Assembly (NCBI GenBank): GCA_964017065.1
Contig: OZ024791.1
Span: forward strand, 3,683,539 to 3,747,538
Direction of reading: 5' to 3'
DNA: 64,000 bases
Origin: Haliclona indistincta
Lineage: Eukaryota > Porifera > Demospongiae > Haplosclerida > Chalinidae
In this document: positions 10,738 through 20,341 of the stretch, piece by piece
Position numbering within the stretch: the stretch's first letter is position 1
Layout of the letters: each line of letters starts with the position of its first letter
Made by a program: the position numbers and the translations under genes
The notes under the pieces: generated by a model
What the model was told of the DNA's origin: nothing
The model's input: only the letters and a program-made list of their open reading frames with translations
Database searches by the model: none

Positions 10738-10946
10738 TAATGTGCATCAGAGACAAACACCAAGCACCATACGGAAGAGTTGGAGGTTATAGAACTGATC
10801 AGTGCAGAGAAGGAGATCGATGAAGAGTACGTTGAAGATAGTGACGATAATGATAATGATGAGGAATACCTGAGACTAGACAGAGAAGTTGATGATATTA
10901 TGAAGTTTGTTTTGGAGAAGAAAGTGATGATGAAGATGAATCTTGA
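10738..10946 (+). pseudogene. Acidic C-terminus of Academ-like nuclease
   Basis: Coding sense after the 9691-10731 insert gives EELEVIELISAEKEIDEEYV, then an Asp/Asn/Glu-rich run (DSDDNDNDEEYL) and REVDDIMKFV. A final frame change leads to FGEESDDEDES and a stop at 10944-10946. Acidic tails of this kind end the nuclease proteins of related repetitive elements; the role is unknown. Confidence 0.55.
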
Positions 10947-11068
10947 CTATTTGTCTGTTGCGGCCCTCTGGCGCTGCCACTTTATGTTCATCAAATAATT
11001 ATTTTACTATCAAATATACACTGTACATGTGTATCTCATATTAAAATTGTACGCTGGCCATAGGACTG

Positions 11069-11188
11069 AAACACCACATCACGACTGTAGAGTAACAGTT
11101 GACTTCTCATGGTCATAGAGACGGTAGCCTTTCTTGGTTGAACCATATCCCAGGAAGGTGCATTGCTTGGCCTTAGGGTCGAGCTGTG
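11069..11188 (-). pseudogene. Ty1/Copia pol, integrase C-terminal block (relic)
   Basis: A minus-strand reading gives LDPKAKQCTFLGYGSTKKGY and RLYDHEK, the conserved block after the Copia integrase core, then YSRDVVF across a frameshift. It stops exactly at the right end of the Academ-like element and continues at 2291. The piece is too short and too broken to show as a long open frame. Upstream Copia sequence is lost at about 11190. Confidence 0.85.
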
Positions 11189-11189
11189 G

Positions 11190-11945
11190 TTAGCGCATGT
11201 GACCAAGCACTAGCTTTAGTATCGCCGCCATATGGATCATGGAGAACACAAAATTTATCTGGAGTCTTCGAAGAACGGTAAGCTCGTATAGGATCACCAT
11301 TCTGCACTTGCCAAATAATTATAACCGCCCTACAGGTCTACAAACAAGTGTGGGCGGGGCTCATATGCACTGCATGCATGCATGCGTAGGCGACCTGATA
11401 TGTAGAGCATAACAATTATTTTTAGTTACAAGTTTGAAATAGTTAATAATAAAGAAAAGTCATCAACAACAAAAACTAAAGCAATGGTGGAAACAAAACC
11501 ACTGCTTGGTCACGTGCGTATTGCGCAAGCACAATAATGGCGTCTAACACTTAGCTGACAATGGATCACGATTGAGAAATCGCGGAATTTATATCGCCGT
11601 TACGCTAAAAACGAAGTTCAAAAGGCACCTGCCAGGAGAATTTCACGACTGTTCGTGGGTGTTTTGGTCTCGGCACTGCTCGCTTAAAGGCGCTAGGTGT
11701 GCTGAAGAAGAAAGAAAAAAGGAAAGAAAGAAGAAATCGAAGATGACAAAATTCGATTTTCACCGTTTCCAGGTTCGTCACTTTAGTAACAATTTCGAGC
11801 AATCTCCTTGCTACGTAAGATGGGGCAATGCCAGATAGCAGATCTAAGTGTCTTTGGACGTATAAAATTCATCACCAGGCGAAATATCAGCGTTTGAACA
11901 CTAATACATTGTATGTAGCCGCCATCTTGTTTTCTCGTTCAACCC
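11190..11945. repeat. Dispersed repeat R1, copy 1
   Basis: The right part (about 11500-11945) matches about 23455-23870 closely, including ACACTTAGCTGACA, CCAGGAGAATTTCA and GTAGCCGCCATCTTGTTTTC. The left part (11205-11290) matches about 23305-23420 in inverted orientation (CTGGAGTCTTCGAAGAAC). In the second copy it ends at ATCCCTACAT, the terminus seen in several local TIR elements. Short open frames inside are not supported as genes. Confidence 0.75.
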
Positions 11946-11949
11946 TATA

Positions 11950-12520
11950 TACACCACTAGCTTGGGCAGCATCTCGGAATTCGACCCAGGGAAAGAAGAA
12001 TGGCAGCAGTATGCTAAACGCCTAGACCACTCCTTTACAGCGAACGAGATAACAGATGCTAAAAAGAAGAAAGCAGTCTTCCTCTCTGTGCTTGGACTGT
12101 CAACCTACAAGCTGCTGACGAATCTAATCGCGCCAGCTGAACCAGATACCAAGACCTACAAACAGTTGGTGGACGAGCTAACGAAGCACCACAGTCCGAA
12201 GCACTCTGAAGTAGTACAACGTCTCCAGTTCTACTCGCGAGATAGGAAACCAGGAGAATCTGTCTCTATGTATGTAGCAGAGTTGCGCTCGATAGCTATC
12301 TTCTGCAACTTCGAGGGAACCATGGACAAGATGCTGCGTGACAGACTGGTGGGCGGTATCGGCAACGTGCAAATTCGGCAACGTGCAAATTCGCCGACGG
12401 CTACTCCAGGAGAAAGACTTGACTTTCGCCAAAGCATTGGAGACAGCGCTAAGTTTAGAAGCCGCCGAGAAGAATGAGAAGACTCTTCAAAACTCCGAGG
12501 GAGATATAAAAAACTGACCC
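11950..12520 (+). pseudogene. Gypsy gag (truncated start)
   Basis: Gag-type capsid sequence: SISEFDPGKEEWQQYAKRLD, KKKAVFLSVLG, LVDELTKHHSPK, MYVAELRSIAIFCNFEG and LRDRLVGGIG. The start is lost in the junction with R1. A 16-bp tandem repeat (GGCAACGTGCAAATTC, 12361-12391) shifts the frame near 12370-12390, so the C-terminal part is read in another frame. Gag would form the particle in which reverse transcription takes place. Confidence 0.85.
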
Positions 12521-13920
12521 TGTGCACAAATTGTCGAAACCAAAAAAAAACAAGATACGCCGAAAGCTCCACAGCCATGCTATCGGTGCGGGAAGAGCAA
12601 CCATTCAGCAGCCAATTGTCGTTTCAAGACGGCTAAATGTCACAAGTGTGGACGTATTGGACACATCAAGATTGCCTGTCGTGCAAAATCTACTCCGTCA
12701 GGACCGTCAGTCAAGTTCGTCCTAGAAGACAAGAACAGTGATGCTGGAGAATACGACTTGTTTGCCATGGACTCCGTCCTTGGTCGTTCCCAACCATTCA
12801 TGGTGGATGTCCACATCGATGCAGTACCAATTTCTATGGAGCTGGACACGGGAGCCTCTTTGTCTATTATGTCTGCAACAACATTTCATCGCCATTGGCC
12901 TGAGAAAGCTCTACAACCTACAATCAGGAAACTAAGAACTTACACGGGAGAGATGCTGGACATCGCTGGAACAGTACAAGTTAACGTGCAACATGGAGCT
13001 AACTGTGCTGAGGATCTACCACTTATGATCGTGGATACGGATGGTCCTACTCTCCTGGGCAGGAACTGGTTGAGCAGTCTACACCTGGACTGGAGTGAGC
13101 TACACAGACTTCACGATGGTGCACTAGAGGAGGTACTTCGCAAACACTCAGGTGTCTTTCAAGAGGACCTGGGGACCCTCAAGGACACGCAAGTGAAAAT
13201 ACATGTTGACCCTTATGTATCTCCCAAATTCTGTAGTGCTAGACCAGTTCCATATGCTATGCGCCCCTTGGTGGACAAAGCTCTGGACAAACTGGTGGCA
13301 CAGAACGTCATTGAACCTATTCAATTCTCAGACTGGGCTGCTCCAATTGTTCCAGTACTCAAGTCAGATAAGAAGACCGTACGAATCTGCGGAGATTTTT
13401 CAGTCACAGTCAATCAAGCCATAAAACTGGATCGTTATCCAATACCAAAGGTGGAGGACTTGTTTGACTGCAAGGAGGTCAAAGCTTCACGAAAATCAAT
13501 TTGAGTCAAGCCTACCAACAACTAGAGCTGGATGAAGATTCCAAGAAGCTGGTCGTGATCAACACTCATCATGGTTTGTTTCATTACAACCGGTTGCTGT
13601 TTGGGATCTCATCAGCACCAGGAATATTTCAACGAGTGATGGAACATCTGTTGAAGGACATACCCTCAGTCGTGGTCTACCTAGACGACATTCTGATCAC
13701 TGGTCGCACTGATGCAGAACATCTTGCAACACTTGAGAGAGTCCTGGACCAACTCGAGAAGCATGGTCTGCAGGTGAACAAAAGCAAATGCACTTTCCTA
13801 GCTCCATCCATCACCTACCTCGGTCATAAGATCGACAAAGAAGGTCTTCATCCTACTGATGACAAAGTGAAAGCTGTTCAAGATGCTCCTGCTCCTAAGA
13901 ATATCCAACAGCTAAATTAA
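12521..13920 (+). pseudogene. Gypsy nucleocapsid-protease-RT
   Basis: In order: two zinc knuckles (CYRCGKSNHSAANC and CHKCGRIGHIKIAC, about 12576-12675), an aspartic protease with ELDTGASLSIMS (about 12838-12875), and the RT from VDPYVSP to a thumb region. The catalytic YLDDILITG lies at about 13679-13705 and FGISSAPG just before it. The frame changes at about 13490-13501 and again at 13911, where extra bases add a stop and split the RT connection. Confidence 0.9.
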
Positions 13921-14692
13921 AGCCTACTTGGGTTTGATCAACTACTACAGCAAGTTCATGCCCAACTTAGCAACTTTGTTGACCCTTTGTATTTCCTTCT
14001 CAGGTCATCTACCAAATGGAGGTGGGGTTCTAAAGAGCAAGAAGCCTTCCAAGCAACCAAAGAGCTACTGTTATCCTCTCAAGTAGTCGTTCACTATTCA
14101 CCAGAACATGAACTGGTTCTAGCTTGTGATGCATCAGACTATGGTCTCGGAGCAGTTCCATCACATCGATTTCCCGACGGACAAGAAAGACCGATTGGTT
14201 ATCACTCACGAACACTCACTCCTGCAGAGCGCAAGTACTCTCAAATAGAGAAAGAGGGACTCGCTTGCACTGTAGCTGTCAAGAAATTCCACAACTACCT
14301 GTTTGGCAGATCGTTCACTATGGTTACAGACCATGGTTACAGACCATGGTTACAGACTATGGTTACAGACCATGGTTACAGACCATAAACCATAAACATA
14401 AACATGGTCACTATGGTTACAGACCATAAACCACTGACAGCATTGTTCTCAAGGAACAAGACGATTCCATTACATGTCTCTGCTCGTATTCAAAGATGGG
14501 CTTTGACGCTTGCTTTTTATGACTACAAGCTTGAGTACAAAAAGGGCTCAACTCACAATAATGCAGATGCACTCAGCCGACTTCCTCTTCCACAGAGAAG
14601 TCCAGAACCAACTCCTCAACCAGCCGAGACAGTTCTACTATTTGAACAACTCCAGAGTTCTCCTGTCACCGCTGATCATATCAGAAAGTAGA
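13921..14692 (+). pseudogene. Gypsy RNase H region with repeat expansion
   Basis: The region encodes ACDASDYGLGAV (first RNase H acid), QIEKEGLACTVAVKKFHNYL and VTDHKPLTALFSRN, then DALSRLP. The motif VTDH is reiterated because of a 13-bp tandem expansion at about 14320-14425, which ends the frame at 14388. The Gypsy RNase H removes RNA template; here it cannot be made intact. Confidence 0.88.
14320..14425. repeat. 13-bp tandem expansion (ATGGTTACAGACC)
   Basis: The unit ATGGTTACAGACC occurs about six times with small variants, mixed with AAACCATAAACAT. It lies on the codons for the RNase H VTDH motif and has both expanded and frame-shifted it. Confidence 0.88.
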
Positions 14693-14769
14693 CAAGGAAA
14701 GATCCAGTTCTGTCTCGTGTCCTGCGCTATGTACAACAAGGATGGCCCACAGGCTCAATAAAAGAGGAG

Positions 14770-15963
14770 ATGCGACCATATTGGCATAAGCGACTGGAAC
14801 TCTCTAGTCATGATGGTTGTCTACTGTGGGGAAGCCGAGTGCTGGTACCTAAAGCTGGTCAAAATGCTGTGTTGGATGAACTTCATGAAGCTCATCCAGG
14901 TGCTACACACATGAAGCAGATGGCTCGCTCGTTAGTCTGGTGGATTGGAATTGACAAAGACATCGAGACAACAGTGAAGACCTGTCTACAATGTCAGAAC
15001 CATCAGAACTTGCCACCTACTGTTCCATTACATCCATGGACATGGCCTACTAGACCGTGGTCAAGATTACATGCTGACTTTGCAGGACCAGTACAAGAGA
15101 GCGTGCTACTCATTGTCATCGATGCTCACTCAAAGTGGATCGAGGCACATCCTCTGTCAACAATAACATCCTTGACTACAAGTCGCTGTTTCAGAAAGAT
15201 ATTTGCCTCGTTCGGTGTTCCAGAATCATTGGTAACAGACAATGGTCCAAGTTTTGTCAGTGAAGAATTTGAGAAGTTTCTATCAAAAAATGCCGTCAAG
15301 CACAAAACTTCTCCTCCGTACCATCCTGCAAGCAATGGATTGGCTGAGAGAGCGGTACAGATTGTGAAGAAAGGAATCAAGAAGATGAGCTATGGACATC
15401 TCCAAGACAAGCTCTCAAGATTTCTCTTTCGCTACCGTAACACACCTCAAAGTACGACTGGATCCACCCCAGCAGAACTACTCTTGGGTAGGAAGATGCG
15501 ATCACCAATGGATGTCATTCATCCTGATCTGCAGAGGAAGGTAGAGAATGCTCAAGAGAGACAAATTGAAAATCACAGCAAAGGTTCACATTCTCGGACC
15601 CTGGAACCAGGAGACACTGTGTCAGCCAATAACTTTGGTCCAGATGCAAAGAAAACACCATGGTTGACAGGACAGATTGTCAGTTGTCAGGGATCTCGAG
15701 CTTTCCAAGTACAGTTGTCTGATGGGCGTTTGGTTCGACGTCATCTAAACCATCTTAGAAGAAGATCAGCTTCAAGACAACCTCTGGCTGAATTTGATTG
15801 GTCTACCACTCCCCCTGATGAGCCAGCCTTGGAACCAGCTATGATAGGACATGGCTCTTTGCCCGACCCTTCTCCTGGCACTGCGACACCACCAGCTCGC
15901 CGATATCCTGCCAGGGATCGAAGACCTCCTGATCGATACTCTCCTTCTGGATCATCTCAGTAA
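14770..15963 (+). CDS. Gypsy integrase (open frame, 397 codons)
   Basis: This is the longest intact part of the element. The HHCC zinc-binding block is HEAHPGATHMKQM followed by CLQCQN. The catalytic triad is D103 (HADFAG), D157 (VTDNGPSF) and E193 (NGLAERAV); D157 and E193 are 35 residues apart, as expected for DDE integrases. The C-terminus is Pro/Arg-rich (RRYPARDRRPPDRYSPSG). It would normally be cleaved from a gag-pol polyprotein, so the ATG at 14770 is only the first in-frame Met after a frame break near 14690. A related C-terminal tail is at 16118-16416. Confidence 0.85.
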   Translation: MRPYWHKRLELSSHDGCLLWGSRVLVPKAGQNAVLDELHEAHPGATHMKQMARSLVWWIGIDKDIETTVKTCLQCQNHQNLPPTVPLHPWTWPTRPWSRLHADFAGPVQESVLLIVIDAHSKWIEAHPLSTITSLTTSRCFRKIFASFGVPESLVTDNGPSFVSEEFEKFLSKNAVKHKTSPPYHPASNGLAERAVQIVKKGIKKMSYGHLQDKLSRFLFRYRNTPQSTTGSTPAELLLGRKMRSPMDVIHPDLQRKVENAQERQIENHSKGSHSRTLEPGDTVSANNFGPDAKKTPWLTGQIVSCQGSRAFQVQLSDGRLVRRHLNHLRRRSASRQPLAEFDWSTTPPDEPALEPAMIGHGSLPDPSPGTATPPARRYPARDRRPPDRYSPSGSSQ

Positions 15964-15980
15964 TCAAGGAGGGAGAAAAC

Positions 15981-16117
15981 TGTCATGACCTTGTGAACTA
16001 ATCCTGTATGACCTTAGAACAATACATGATTGTATGAGTCTGTATAAATTGCTGTAATTGCAACAATAAGACAGTTGAGTTGAGTTTGAGCCCTGAATAT
16101 AGTTGAGTCACAACACA
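15981..16117 (+). repeat. Gypsy 3' LTR (probable)
   Basis: It starts TGTCATGACCTTG directly after the purine-rich tract and probably ends CACAACA near 16115-16117. No second copy exists in the window, so the exact end is inferred from TG..CA and from the change to unrelated Gypsy coding sequence after it. Confidence 0.6.
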
Positions 16118-16416
16118 GTCAAAAAGATTGTTGGATCACAGATGTATCGAATCTGCCTAACAGATGGGAGGCTCATAACCAGACACATCGTTCATGTTCG
16201 AACTGATTATACTCCACCTGCAGCAGAGTTCTCATGGGACACACTCCTATGGATCTACTACCCCCAGTGTCTGTTCCTCCCAGTGATCCTCCTGCCCCTC
16301 CAGCTCCTCCTCCAGCACCAACGCCACCTTCACTACCAACGCCACCTCCACTGACACGTTATCCAAAAAGAAATCGTCGTCCTGTCGACAGATATGCCCC
16401 ACTTGTGTCACATTAA
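16118..16416 (+). pseudogene. 3' end of a second Gypsy pol
   Basis: It reads QMYRICLTDGRLITRHIVHV, then PPAAEFSWD and a Pro-rich tail ending RYPKRNRRPVDRYAPLVSH and a stop. This parallels the last part of the integrase polyprotein of the previous element. One frameshift lies near 16245. Immediately after comes TTAA and a MITE; beyond it the purine-rich tract AGGGGGAGGAAG and an LTR-like start (17040). Confidence 0.8.
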
Positions 16417-17023
16417 GGTGACGGGATACAGTTACACCCCCGCACTTATGAATATAATTAGCATGTAATACCAGCAATGTAAAATGGCTGCGATCGATGA
16501 GCTACATTTTCGTCGTCAAAATTTGCGAACAGCACTTGCTTGCTATCGGTAAAACCCGAACGTTTCTGTTGTACAGGGCATTGGACAGGGCCTGAAACTA
16601 TAAACTTCGCCTAGAAGCCACCTGTTTGTGAGTTATGACGGCAGTTCTCACCAAAATATTAGCCGTTTGGAGTCTCATAATAACTTTTTGGGCTTTTTCT
16701 CTGAAACGACTTACTTGATTACTTGCAAAACATACTCAGGCCCTCGCATGGATACAGAAGTGTCGGTTAGTGCTAAACTCTTCCATTTCTCCTTCAAAGC
16801 GTTCGCAAATTTTGACGACGAAAATAGAATTTCATACCTCTCAAGCTCTGCTTGCTTGCTGCCCAACTTTGTTGCGTGTTTGCTTAGCTCTTGCACTTAT
16901 TATGAAGACTAGTCTTTTGTGTGTACATGGATTGCCACTATGACGTTCTAGCGCTCTTCTTTTCGACTCAGTATTTGTATTTATTTTATGAATAATTAAT
17001 TAGCCAAACAGTACCCCGTCCCC
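16417..17023. mobile_element. TTAA-flanked MITE, GGTGACGGGATAC termini
   Basis: A 607-bp insert between the Gypsy stop codon and its purine-rich tract. The left end is GGTGACGGGATACAG and the right end CAGTACCCCGTCCCC (two mismatches). TTAA occurs on both sides (16413-16416 and 17024-17027). It is a piggyBac-type non-autonomous element; small open frames inside do not look real. Confidence 0.85.
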
Positions 17024-17027
17024 TTAA

Positions 17028-17170
17028 GGGGGAGGAAGTGTTACACCTCTGGACATAATTACACCATGATTGTAATTGATTGCAATAATAAGAACAATCG
17101 GTAATAAGTTCTATTATTGCTATTTAAATCAGTGCTGTGTATTTTGAATTATGATTTGAGCCAGCCAGAT
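17028..17170 (+). repeat. Gypsy polypurine tract and partial 3' LTR
   Basis: GGGGGAGGAAG (17028-17038) is followed by TGTTACACCTCTGGACATAA from 17040, a standard Gypsy 3' arrangement. The LTR is interrupted near 17171 by the next TIR element. Only one copy is present. Confidence 0.6.
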
Positions 17171-17683
17171 ACTAAAAAAAGTTTTAATAAAAAAAAACTA
17201 AAAAGTGTAGGGATGACGCTTGCAAAAGTAAAGGAACAAGATGGGATGATGCTTGCAAAAGTAAAAGTCCCAAGTATCCCTACATCAGCGGCTTGCTGTG
17301 ATGACGTTCAACTGACAAATGTGGAATCCTCTTCCTATACCTTTTACAACTGTCAATTACTTAATTGGCATGCGTCCTCCAAACCACAGATACCTTCAGT
17401 TGTTTACAACTGTGTCAACTAATTCATCGGACTGAGTCCTCCAAACACAGACACCTCTAGTTATTTACATGCAACCGTCAATTACTTCATCAGACTGGGT
17501 CCTCCAAAACACAAATACCTCTAGTTATTTTCAACTACTTTATCGGACTGCGTCCTCCTAAACACAGACACCTCAATCTAGTTATTTACAACCATCAATT
17601 ACTTCAGCTGATGTAGGGATAATTGGGACTGCGTCATCCCTACACTTTTTAGTTTTTTTATTAAAACTTTTTTAAATTTACTT
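17171..17683. mobile_element. TIR element with internal minisatellite
   Basis: The ends are AAAAAAGTTTTAATAAAAAA followed by ACTAAAAAGTGTAGGGATGACGC on the left, and the reverse complement at about 17634-17683. Between them, about 17285-17610, a unit of roughly 70 bp (CAATTACTT..ATCGGACTG..GTCCTCC..ACAGACACCT) is repeated four to five times with variation. No ORF is convincing. The GTAGGGAT terminus recurs at 18895, 22720, 22822, 22934 and 23868. Confidence 0.82.
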
Positions 17684-19439
17684 GTTTTTGTTACTTTTTT
17701 GATCACTATCAGTTTGAACTTATTAGCTGTATTCTATGCTATAGCATTTTTACAACTCTGTGAGCAGCAGGTACTAGTCTAGTAGATCAGAAGGTGTATA
17801 GCCTCTAGACAGAGAGTCAAGAAACATGGATTGAATGTTATTATCGGCAATCAGAATAATAATGAAAAGGTTTAAATTAGTTAGAGAGGTTGAGAGTATG
17901 AGTTAAAACATGATATTTCTTAGCACTGTGATGGATGAAGAAGAGACTAACACTAACAACTCAGTGGAACACTATGATGATCATGGCTAGTCGGTAGACT
18001 AGTCCCAGGCTTACATGTTGTTGTTGATATCACGATCACAGAGGCTTCTAGCTTTTTACAATGACCAATGTCCAGTTGTCAACAGCACAGGGGTCCTATG
18101 GGTACAGCTTACGCCGGGTAGTGTAAGAAACTAGTAGCGGAGATCGGGTAGCATCACCGTCATCCGGTTCGCGGCTGCCGTGGGTCATGATGACAGCATT
18201 GACAGATCAGTATTACCCAGGGTATGGTATGCTGCTTGTTCATACCTCTAGGCTCTAGCTTGCACGCTGAAGCGCCCAGAGCAGAGAGAAAGCGAGACGA
18301 GCTCAGTTTCAAAACTGATGTGGGCGGAGTCAATGATCAGCAGCGACAAGAGGGTTAATTAATGGAGTCGCTCTAACTGTCCAAAAACCATGTTTTTCAA
18401 GGATTACTCGCTTCTGGTAGTGTTTAATGCCTATCTAAGAACTAAGTGCACTACCCCAGATATATACACATGCGATGATGCAGATTTGATAGTGATTCGT
18501 TTTCTCAGGACAGCGCTAGGCTTGTCAAAAGAAGAAAGAAGAAGAAGGAAGATTAACAATTCGCGTGGGCGGCGATTTTGTTTTACCACTTTAGAAACGT
18601 CTGCCAGCTTCGCTAAAAGTATTTCCATGCTCAGAACAATCGTCTGATCAATTCTAGATGTCTAGAATCTCGATAAACGCTAAAACAGCGAAGATCTGCA
18701 ACTTGCTCCCTGAGAGTCGCCATCTTGATTTTCGTCGTCAAGCAAGCAATCCCGGTGACTTTCATGGACTTCCTACAAGCGCTTACACTTCAGATTGACT
18801 CAGAGATGGTTAAAATGCAGTAGAAATGTATAACAGAAGAGATATGTGCGAAAACTAATTTTTACACATGAGTAGCCGCAATCTTAATTCGATGTCATCC
18901 CTACATATCATTGCCTATCGGGAATGATAATATTGTAAACCCGCGTCAGTACACGATACGACAAAGGGCAGTTGACTATTTGTGAACTAACATAATTGTT
19001 GTGACTTTATCTGTTGGACTACACATTATGAACGCATCCTGTACAATCCATCTCACTTTGAACAAGTCCAACCTGTTTTAGATAAATTTTTTGTCACCAT
19101 TCTTTTACCACGAATACTTACCGGCTCAAGACAGAAAGCAGTGAGAACTTCATCAAGAAAAGGTGATACATTTTGCTGGTGTGAAGGAGAGGACGAAGGG
19201 AAATGGTCCTTTGTAACAATAGGAAAATGATTTCTCTATAGAGTGTACAAGTAGTGATATGAAATCTATTTCTTCTTAAACATTAATGATCATGACAAAA
19301 ATATTACAACTACAAAGGGACAACAGAAGGAGCTAAGTTACTTTCATCTTCATAACGCAACCGGACATGGCACTCCTCTGCGGTGATGAACACTCCCTCA
19401 TGAACTAAACTAAAGCAGCACAGACTGTCATAATTTTAT
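17684..19439. other. No recognised gene; repeat fragments
   Basis: I find no supported gene. An inverted GTCATCCCTACAT terminus at 18893-18905, preceded by GTAGCCGCAATCTTAATTC, resembles the end of repeat R1. A small open frame at 18390-18647 has no recognisable motif. The segment 19330-19430 may be the last part of the transposase fragment that follows. Confidence 0.4.
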
Positions 19440-19940
19440 CAATGTTAGCATAATTATTTTGAATCATTCTTATGTTTCACTACGCTAATCGAAAGGGTAC
19501 CTTGTAAAATTGTATACCTATTCTTCAATTCACCTATTACGTGTTCAATGTGTATACGGACTTTTGAAAGCCTCTTAGAATATTCAACTTCTTTGCCTCT
19601 TGTGAAGGATGGAATTTCTATTCGAACACCAAAAACATTTAAATCGTCAGCAATATCAAACCCTCCATCAGCCAATACAAGATCTCCATGTTCAACTATA
19701 ATTATCTAGAAAACCACTGTTCTGGGTTATAAGTTTATCAGTGGCTCTTCCTTCCCAGCACTTCGATATAAAGGATATTGCTCCATTTGGTGTAATGCAT
19801 ATCAAAAATTTTGCAGTAGTATGTTTTTGTAACTTGATTAAGTTTTTGCCCTTGGCTCAAATGAGTATGGTCCCTCAGTGAAAATCTCTGAACAATCTAT
19901 AATGCATCGAGTGTGAGGATATAAGCCCTTACAAATTTGT
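19440..19940 (-). pseudogene. ISL2EU/Harbinger-type DDE transposase fragment
   Basis: The minus strand reads DCSEIFTEGPYSFEPRA (near 19875), FLICITPNGAISF-like sequence, GDLVLADGGFDIADDLNVFG, IPSFTRGKEVEYSKRLSKVR and HVIGELKNRYTILQG. This is the DDE_Tnp_4 core found in ISL2EU and Harbinger-type transposases: the first Asp in IDCSE, the second in ADGGF, and the last acid in the RIHIEHVIG helix. Frameshifts separate the blocks. The N-terminal half is cut away by the element that starts at 19969. Confidence 0.8.
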
Positions 19941-20306
19941 GGCAGGTTAACACAGACAATGGCCATTATAGTCAGGTTGCTTAGCACAGTCTTTTATGAT
20001 TACCGTGACCGGATGGATAAAAGCATCAAATTTTGCATGGATATGCTTCAAGACATACTTATTAATATTAGAAGGGGAGCCACCCAAAATTTTTTCCCAC
20101 TTGCTAAAAAAACAAAATGGCCGTATTTTTACACCTTTATTGAGCTTAAATTTCTATTTTATGCAAATTTTAGCATGGAAAAACATGGAAAACATAAATC
20201 AATGTGTTCTGAATGAGATATGACACTGTTACTAGAATTAACATGTTATTCTTCATTGCATTTACAATTACAAAGAGGTGAACAGACAAGGTTTGCTTTG
20301 CCACAC

Positions 20307-20341
20307 TTGCATTTGCATTTGCATTTGCATTTGCATTTGCA
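20307..20341. repeat. Hexamer repeat (TTGCAT)n
   Basis: About five to six copies of TTGCAT lie just inside the left arm of E1. They adjoin the point where the arm stops matching the right arm, and probably grew by replication slippage at CACTTGCAT. Confidence 0.9.

Larger units (their letters stand above)
2292..11068 (+). mobile_element. Academ-like DNA transposon with XPG-type nuclease, 8.8 kb
   Basis: The element has 20-bp perfect terminal inverted repeats, CAGTCCTATGGCCAGCGTAC at 2292-2311 and its reverse complement at 11049-11068. They are flanked by a 4-bp target duplication AAAC (2288-2291 and 11069-11072). Deleting the element and one AAAC rejoins the minus-strand Copia frame, which shows directly that this is one inserted unit. 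On the plus strand it carries a DUF6589-like region (5349-8009), an XPG/FEN1-like nuclease (8300-9690), a Cys-rich segment and an acidic tail ending at 10946. The XPG nuclease and a 3-4 bp duplication match what is known of the Academ superfamily; that placement is inference. At least seven later insertions split the coding region, so it is dead as it stands. Confidence 0.85.
11946..16117 (+). mobile_element. Gypsy LTR retrotransposon, 5'-truncated
   Basis: It contains gag, CCHC zinc knuckles, protease, RT, RNase H and integrase in the Gypsy (Ty3) order, then a purine-rich tract (AAGGAGGGAGAAAAC, 15966-15980) and a 3' LTR-like end starting TGTCATGACC at 15981. No matching LTR is found upstream: the 5' end abuts repeat R1 at about 11946. 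Frameshifts and expansions break the coding region, so it is a dead, truncated copy. Confidence 0.88.

Noticed and set aside
11500..11945. 5' LTR of the Gypsy element at 11946
   Set aside because: It has no match to the 3' LTR-like end at 15981; instead it matches repeat R1 at 23455-23870.
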